Assembly: GCA_903643055.1 (NCBI GenBank)
Contig: CAHJWV010000213.1
Span: 1 to 9,603, forward strand
Reading direction: 5' to 3'
From: Burkholderiales bacterium
Lineage (GTDB): Bacteria; Pseudomonadota; Gammaproteobacteria; Burkholderiales; Burkholderiaceae
Length of the DNA stretch: 9,603 bases
Position 1 is the stretch's first letter; every line of letters begins with the position of its first letter. The translations under genes and the position numbers were made by a program. Under the pieces are notes generated by a model. That model made no database searches. It saw only the letters and a list, made by a program, of their open reading frames with translations, and was not told where the DNA came from. Shown one piece after another: positions 5,237 through 9,603 of this stretch.

Positions 5237-6421
5237 ATGCATGAAGAAAATGACACCCAAGATTATGTCATTCGGGTCCTGGATCACCCCGGTGAGATCG
5301 ATGCAATCGCCTGGAATGCTTTGCTCGATGCGCAAGCCAGCGCCACGCCTTTCATGCGCCATGAATACCTGCTGGCGATGCATCAGTCGGCCAGCGCGAT
5401 CGACAGCACCGGCTGGACGCCGCAGTACCTGGCGATCCATCAACGGGGCACGCTGATCGCTGCCTGCCCGCTTTACCTCAAGCAGCACTCTTACGGCGAA
5501 TACGTGTTCGACTGGGCCTGGGCCGATGCGTACCAGCGTCATGGCCTGCCGTATTACCCGAAGCTGCTCAGCGCCGTGCCGTTCACGCCGGTGCCCGGCC
5601 CACGGCTTTTGGCGCGCGATGGCTCGGCGCGCATTGCGCTGCTGGAGGCCATGACACAGTACGCCCGACAAGCGAAGCTGTCGTCGGCCCATGTGCTGTT
5701 TCTCGATGAGCAAGACCAAGAGGCGGCCCGCGCCGCCGGCTGGATGATGCGCAGCACGGTGCAGTTCCATTGGGAGAACCGGGCGCCGCAAGCCTACGCC
5801 GACTTCGCCGACTTTCTCGCGAGCCTGCATCGCGACAAGCGCAAGAAAATCCAGCAGGAGCGGCGCCGCGTCAACGATGCGGCGGTCAGCTTCACGTCCC
5901 ACCACGGCCCGGCGATCACCGAAGTTGAGTGGGATTTCTTTTATCGCTGCTACACGCTGACCTATCGCGCGCACCACTCCACGCCTTATCTCAGCCGCGA
6001 CTTCTTTCATCGCATGGCCGCGACGATGCCGGAGAACTGGCTGCTCTTCATCGCCTGGAAAGACGGCCAGCGCATCGCCGCCTCGCTGATCGGCATCGAC
6101 CCGCAACGCGGCCACGCCTTCGGCCGCTATTGGGGCGCGGTCGAGCCGATCTCGTGCCTGCACTTCGAAGCTTGCTATTACCAGCCACTGGCCTGGTGCA
6201 TTGCGCAAGGCTACCGCCGCTTCGAGGGCGGCGCGCAAGGCGAGCACAAGATGGCGCGTGGGCTGATGCCGGTGCAGACCTGGTCGGCGCACTGGCTGGC
6301 CCACCCGCAATTTGCGCAGGCCGTGGCTGACTTTCTGCAGCGCGAAGGCGCCGGCATCGCGCATTACATCGACGAGTTGAACGAGCGCGACCCGTTCAAG
6401 CATGCCGAAGCCGCAAGCTGA
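5237..6421 (+). CDS. FemAB-like predicted N-acyltransferase (DUF482 / COG3146 type)
   Basis: The product has 394 residues. It resembles the 'peptidogalycan biosynthesis' FemAB-like family (PF04339), whose members have a GNAT/FemX-type fold. Recognisable parts are the opening IDAIAWNALL..ATPFMRHEYLLAM (21-48), GWTPQYLAI (59-67) and YVFDWAWADAYQRHGLPYYPKLLSAVPFTPVPGPRLL (about 89-125). Then come a basic helix LHRDKRKKIQQERRRV (197-212), YRAHHSTPYLSRDFF (243-257) and the C-terminal block with HAFGRYWG, LHFEACYYQ and FEGGAQGEHKMARGLMP (293-345). It looks complete. ATG 5237 is the first in-frame start after the TGA at 5231-5233 and abuts the nadE start; only a weak GGAT precedes it. The substrate is unknown to me; aminoacyl or acyl transfer to an envelope component is inferred from FemAB relatives. 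Adjacency to nadE is divergent, not an operon. Confidence 0.88.
   Translation: MHEENDTQDYVIRVLDHPGEIDAIAWNALLDAQASATPFMRHEYLLAMHQSASAIDSTGWTPQYLAIHQRGTLIAACPLYLKQHSYGEYVFDWAWADAYQRHGLPYYPKLLSAVPFTPVPGPRLLARDGSARIALLEAMTQYARQAKLSSAHVLFLDEQDQEAARAAGWMMRSTVQFHWENRAPQAYADFADFLASLHRDKRKKIQQERRRVNDAAVSFTSHHGPAITEVEWDFFYRCYTLTYRAHHSTPYLSRDFFHRMAATMPENWLLFIAWKDGQRIAASLIGIDPQRGHAFGRYWGAVEPISCLHFEACYYQPLAWCIAQGYRRFEGGAQGEHKMARGLMPVQTWSAHWLAHPQFAQAVADFLQREGAGIAHYIDELNERDPFKHAEAAS
5262..5267 (-). promoter_or_regulatory. Candidate -10 element for nadE-glnB
   Basis: On the minus strand CATAAT (plus 5267-5262) matches five of six -10 consensus positions and lies about 25 bases before the nadE ATG, giving a leader of roughly 15-20 nt. 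It is inside the first codons of the divergent FemAB-like gene. No matching -35 hexamer is visible at normal spacing, so this is a candidate only. Confidence 0.35.
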
Positions 6422-6475
6422 TTCGCCGGTTGCCCCGCCACGACGATGGCGTTAGAGCCCCACACAGCAGCCATG

Positions 6476-6518
6476 AAAAATGGCGAGAAGGGCGAGGTTG
6501 ATCCGCCCATCTCGCCAT
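6476..6518 (-). terminator. Intrinsic terminator of the M16 peptidase gene
   Basis: ATGGCGAGA (6480-6488) and TCTCGCCAT (6510-6518) are perfectly complementary. After one A/A mismatch, GGGCG (6490-6494) and CGCCC (6504-6508) extend the stem to 14 pairs with a 9-nt loop. On the minus strand the stem runs into five T (plus 6480-6476). It lies 75 bp past the stop of the M16 gene. On the plus strand no T-tract follows, so any effect on the FemAB-like transcript arriving from the left would be partial. Confidence 0.82.
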
Positions 6519-6593
6519 CGTCATTCCCGACTCAGCGCCCGCAGATGCAGGCTGGCTTCACAGCCGCCTGCAATGGCCTTGAATGGGCCTTGC

Positions 6594-9314
6594 TCAGGGC
6601 TTGAAGTCGCCAGCGACCGCGCTGATGAAGTCGCCCGGTTTCACGTAAGTACGCAACGCCGCGTTGACCTGCTCGAGCGTCAACTGAGACAAGGCATCAT
6701 CGACCTTCTGAGAGATCGCATAGCTGCGGTTCAAATCCAGGTTCGAGGCCAAACCATAGGCCAGGCTGGCATCCTGTGCACGCGACAAGCGGCGGTAGCC
6801 GAGCAGGCCACGCTTGCCTTCTTCCAGCTCTTGCGCGGTGAAGCCGTCTTTCAATGCCCGCGCAATTTCTTCGGTAAACGCGGCTTCGACCTTGGCCCGG
6901 TTCTGCGGCGCAAAGATCGCGCTGGCCTGCCATTCGGAATGCGGCTCGTGGCTGCCCCAGCTCACGCCGCTGCGCACGTCATACGACAGGCCATCGGTTT
7001 CGCGGATACGCTTCCACAGCCGCGAGTTGCCACCGCCACCAAGCAGGTAGTTCGCCATCGACAGCGCCGGATAGTCGGCATGGCTGTCGGCCAGCGCGAC
7101 GCTTTCGCGCACCAGCATCGTCGCGTTCTGCTTGTCGGGCGTGGCGATCTGCAGGCGCTGCGCTTTCACCGCGACGATCGGCACCGGCACGCGGGTATAG
7201 GCCTCGGCGCTCTTCCAGCCACCGAACGCGGTTTGCAATGCGGCCCGCACCGCCGCCACATCCATGTCACCGGCCGCGCCGAACTCGGCACGCGACGCGC
7301 CATAGAAGCGCTTGTGGAAAGACTTCAGCTGATCGAGCGTCAGCGCGTTGATGTCGGTGACCATCTCTTCGAAGGTGCTGACATAGCGCACATCACCGCG
7401 CGGATACGGGTTGCGCAGGCGGCTCAACGTGTTGTCTGCCACCGCCTCGGGCTCTTTGCTCTGTTGCTCAATGCCCGCGAGGATCTGCCGCTTCAGCTCA
7501 TCCAGCGCGGCAGGCGGCAGCACCGGGTTGCGCAACAGGTCGCCGATCAGCGCGATCGCCTGCGGGAGGTATTCGCGCCGTGACGACAGGCTCACCGTGA
7601 CGTTGCCCGGGCCGCTGTTGATGCGCATCTCGGTCTTCAGTTCGTCCAGGCGATCCTGGATCTGCTGGCGTGTCAGCGTGGTCGTGCCTTTGTCGAGCAT
7701 GGCCGCCAAGACATCGCCCGCTTCGCCCTGCCCGGCCAGCGTCTTCTCGTCGCCATAACGCAAGGTCAGCACGGCGCGCACCGCATTGCCGCGCGCACCT
7801 TTCGGCAGCAGCGCCACCTTCAGGCCGTCGATCTCGCTGCGCTGGGTCAGCTTGTCGATGTTGGCCGGCGAGGCATCGAAGGCATCGACCGACGCAGCCG
7901 CCGCCTGCGGTTTAAAGCTCTTCAATTCGGCCACCACATCGGCCCTCGCCGGCGCCGGTGAACGCAGCGGCTTGTCGGTCGGCAGATAAGTACCGAGCGT
8001 GCGGTTCGATTCGATCAGGCGCTGCTCGGCCACGCGCTGCACGTCGGCCAAGCTCAGGTCGCGCACGCGGTCGCGGATCAGGAAGAACAAACGCCAGTCG
8101 CCTTGCGCGACCGATTCACTCAGCGCCACGCCCACCGATTCCGGGTTCGTGAAAGCCTGCTCCCAGCCCTTGGCCCATTGCGCCTTGGCACGCTTCAGCT
8201 CTTCGTCAGTGATCGGCTCGCGGGCCACCGATTCGAGCGCGGCCAGCATCTCGGTCGTCGCACGCGCAACGTCTTGGCCCGGCGCCAGTTGTGCGCCGTA
8301 CAAGGTGAAGCCAGGCTCGGCCAGGCCTTGCGAGAACGAATAGGTCGACGCGGCCAGCTGCTTTTCCGTCAGGCGCTTGTGCAGGCGGCCGGCCGGCGTG
8401 TCGCCCATCACCAGGTTGATCGCCTCGATGGCGGCGTAATCAGGGTGCGCGGCGGGCGGCACGTGGTAGCCGGCGTAGAGCAGTGGCACGCCGCCATTGC
8501 GGCGCAAGGTCACGCTGCGCTCTCCGTCTTGCACCGGGTCGAGCGTGTATTGAACCGGCAACTTGCGTGTGGGCTTCTTGATCTTGCCGAACGACTCAGC
8601 CACCCAGGCCAGCACCTTGGCCTGCTCGAACTTGCCGGCCACGATCAAGGTCGCGTTGTCGGGCTGGTAGTACTGGTGATAGAAGGCCTGCAGGCGCGGG
8701 ATGTCGACGTTCTCGACATCGGTGCGCGCGCCGATCGTGCTCTTGCCGTAGTTGTGCCACTGGTACATCGTGGCCAGCGTCTTCTCGAACAAGATGCGGT
8801 CCGGGCCGTTCTCGCCCATCTCCATCTCGTTGCGCACCACGGTCATCTCGGTGTCGAGATCCTTGCGGGCGATGAAGCTGTTGACCATCGCATCGGCTTG
8901 CCACGCGAGGTACCACTTCAGGTTGTCGTCGTTGGTCGAAAATCTGGCGAAGTAATTGGTGCGGTCGAACCAAGTGCTGCCATTGGCGGCCAAGCCGCGC
9001 TTGGTGAACTCGGCCCAGACATTGCGGTTTTTCGGCGTGCCCTTGAACAGCAGATGCTCCAGCAAATGCGCCATGCCAGTCTCGCCATAGTTCTCTTGCC
9101 GCGAGCCCACGTGATACGTCATGTTGACGGTCGTGGTCGGCTTGGCGTTGTCCGGGATCAGCAGCAGCTGCAGGCCATTGGCCAGCTTGTATTCGGTGAT
9201 CCCTTCCACCGATTGCACCCGGCTCAAGCCGGCAGGCAGGCTTTGCGCCGGCGCCCGTTCAACCCACAGCGCGCTCGACAGCGCAACAGCAACCCACAAA
9301 ATTCGATGCAGCAT
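6594..9314 (-). CDS. Secreted M16 family zinc metallopeptidase (two-repeat, pitrilysin-like)
   Basis: The 906-residue product is a probable periplasmic peptidase. ATG 9314 is preferred because it begins a clean signal peptide (basic His3-Arg4, hydrophobic 5-18, APA|Q cleavage at about 23); the 50 codons upstream in frame look non-coding. The N-terminal half holds the inverted zinc motif HLLEH at 83-87 (two His ligands, Glu86 as general base) and the third ligand Glu163 in VVRNEM, 76 positions after His87, as the family requires. KLANGLQLLLIPDN (44-57) and MTYHVGSRQE (65-74) are typical lead-in strands. The second half (from about 490) repeats the fold without the zinc motif and carries the glycine-rich LLGGGGNSRLWKRIRE..GLSYDV segment (about 755-780), so it is the non-catalytic partner domain fused in one chain. 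The gene is monocistronic between two terminators, with no clear Shine-Dalgarno. The physiological substrate is unknown. Confidence 0.93.
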   Translation of the reverse strand: MLHRILWVAVALSSALWVERAPAQSLPAGLSRVQSVEGITEYKLANGLQLLLIPDNAKPTTTVNMTYHVGSRQENYGETGMAHLLEHLLFKGTPKNRNVWAEFTKRGLAANGSTWFDRTNYFARFSTNDDNLKWYLAWQADAMVNSFIARKDLDTEMTVVRNEMEMGENGPDRILFEKTLATMYQWHNYGKSTIGARTDVENVDIPRLQAFYHQYYQPDNATLIVAGKFEQAKVLAWVAESFGKIKKPTRKLPVQYTLDPVQDGERSVTLRRNGGVPLLYAGYHVPPAAHPDYAAIEAINLVMGDTPAGRLHKRLTEKQLAASTYSFSQGLAEPGFTLYGAQLAPGQDVARATTEMLAALESVAREPITDEELKRAKAQWAKGWEQAFTNPESVGVALSESVAQGDWRLFFLIRDRVRDLSLADVQRVAEQRLIESNRTLGTYLPTDKPLRSPAPARADVVAELKSFKPQAAAASVDAFDASPANIDKLTQRSEIDGLKVALLPKGARGNAVRAVLTLRYGDEKTLAGQGEAGDVLAAMLDKGTTTLTRQQIQDRLDELKTEMRINSGPGNVTVSLSSRREYLPQAIALIGDLLRNPVLPPAALDELKRQILAGIEQQSKEPEAVADNTLSRLRNPYPRGDVRYVSTFEEMVTDINALTLDQLKSFHKRFYGASRAEFGAAGDMDVAAVRAALQTAFGGWKSAEAYTRVPVPIVAVKAQRLQIATPDKQNATMLVRESVALADSHADYPALSMANYLLGGGGNSRLWKRIRETDGLSYDVRSGVSWGSHEPHSEWQASAIFAPQNRAKVEAAFTEEIARALKDGFTAQELEEGKRGLLGYRRLSRAQDASLAYGLASNLDLNRSYAISQKVDDALSQLTLEQVNAALRTYVKPGDFISAVAGDFKP

Positions 9315-9341
9315 GAATGGACCCAAGTGTGCGGAGGCGGC

Positions 9342-9347
9342 AGTGTA
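9342..9347 (-). promoter_or_regulatory. Candidate -10 element for the M16 gene
   Basis: On the minus strand TACACT (plus 9347-9342) matches the -10 consensus at four of six positions and lies 27 bases before the ATG, implying a leader of about 20 nt. A TTGCAG is present upstream, but only 14 bp away. The position between the preceding terminator and the start codon supports it. Confidence 0.4.
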
Positions 9348-9465
9348 GAGCCCGCGCCGGCCTGCAAGTTCCGCGGGCACTCGCGAGCGCAGAACAGCTG
9401 CGGCTTGTAAAAAAGCAAAGAGCTGGCGCCGAACTGGCGTTTCAGCAGCGCTTCGAGCGCGCATG

Positions 9466-9487
9466 AAAAAGGGAGCCGAAGCTCCCT
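9466..9487 (-). terminator. Intrinsic terminator of a leftward gene beyond the right edge
   Basis: On the minus strand AGGGAGC-TTCG-GCTCCCT forms a 7-bp stem with a TTCG tetraloop, running into a T5 tract (plus 9470-9466). It faces left, so it closes a minus-strand transcript from the right and insulates the M16 promoter region. The gene it serves is mostly or wholly outside the window. Confidence 0.85.
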
Positions 9488-9603
9488 CGATGGCTGGCGC
9501 AGATCGATGCGCAAGATCGGCTGAATCAGATCAGAAGATCAGAAGAGTCAGATCACCCAAGCGCACGCCCAGCAGGCGCCGGCTTCAAAGCCCGACTCAG
9601 GCC
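9488..9603. other. Window-edge segment, likely 3' end and UTR of a minus-strand gene
   Basis: Two short minus-strand frames are open from the right edge. One ends at a TGA at plus 9553-9555 (last residues APAGRALG), the other at a TGA at plus 9548-9550 (last residues CWACAWVI). Either could be the C-terminus of the gene whose terminator lies at 9466-9487; neither is recognisable. The segment also holds a small tandem repeat, ATCAGAAG at 9530-9537 and 9538-9545, inside a run of related ATCAG units. No gene is assigned. Confidence 0.4.

Noticed and set aside
5243..6403. Long N-terminal extension of nadE (total 946 codons)
   Set aside because: It is entirely antisense to the FemAB-like gene and shows Arg/Ala/Gln-rich shadow composition. 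NadE homology begins at the ATG at 5236.
6480..7583. 367-codon plus-strand frame opposite the 3' half of the M16 gene
   Set aside because: It is a shadow of the M16 coding strand, begins inside the M16 terminator hairpin, and has no recognisable motif.
8103..9410. 435-codon plus-strand frame opposite the M16 gene
   Set aside because: It is an antisense shadow typical of GC-rich DNA, with Arg/His/Val/Leu-rich, domain-free sequence. The minus strand carries the intact M16 zinc motif and signal peptide.
9315..9464. Upstream start for the M16 gene at 9464 (956 residues)
   Set aside because: The extra 50 residues precede a normal signal peptide, include the candidate promoter region, and would begin right at the preceding terminator's T-tract.
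9490..9603. Plus-strand ATG at 9490 open to the window edge
   Set aside because: The residues are low-complexity (Arg, Ser, Pro), there is no ribosome site, and it starts within a few bases of a terminator facing the other way. More likely the 3' region of a minus-strand gene.

Overview
The window looks like chromosomal DNA of a GC-rich betaproteobacterium, most likely order Burkholderiales (Rubrivivax/Leptothrix/Roseateles-like). The grounds are the DUF3619 - DUF3106 - RDD gene string, the nadE-glnB pair, the protein sequences themselves and the strong GC bias at third codon positions. The genus call is inference from sequence feel, not from a search.

Left block (1-1931, all + strand): the C-terminal end of a DUF3619 protein, a secreted or anchored DUF3106 protein with a proline-rich tail, and an RDD membrane protein whose ATG overlaps the DUF3106 stop. 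Diacylglycerol kinase (dgkA) follows 24 bp later and may have its own, nearly leaderless promoter. The theme is the cell envelope.

Second block (1932-3022): a 428-bp stretch without a convincing gene, rich in hairpins and short repeats. It is followed by a GNAT acetyltransferase gene with visibly lower GC than its neighbours, a good ribosome binding site and a dyad just upstream. This is the most accessory-looking part of the window.

Third block (3111-5236, - strand): a nadE-glnB operon (glutamine-dependent NAD+ synthetase, then nitrogen regulatory protein P-II) closed by an intrinsic terminator. Both products sense or use glutamine. Divergent to nadE is a FemAB-like predicted N-acyltransferase (5237-6421, +). 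The proposed start codons of the two genes lie back to back in one CATATG, so any promoter for either must lie inside the other gene's coding sequence.

Fourth block (6476-9603, - strand): a secreted two-domain M16 zinc peptidase with its own terminator and a probable -10 element. Further right is a terminator for another leftward gene, whose body lies beyond the window edge.

I see no mobile-element gene, CRISPR array, rRNA or tRNA. Most of the window is ordinary core genome. The points worth a second look are the GNAT segment with its structured upstream region, the zero-spacing nadE/FemAB start junction, and the uncharacterised DUF3619-DUF3106-RDD string.
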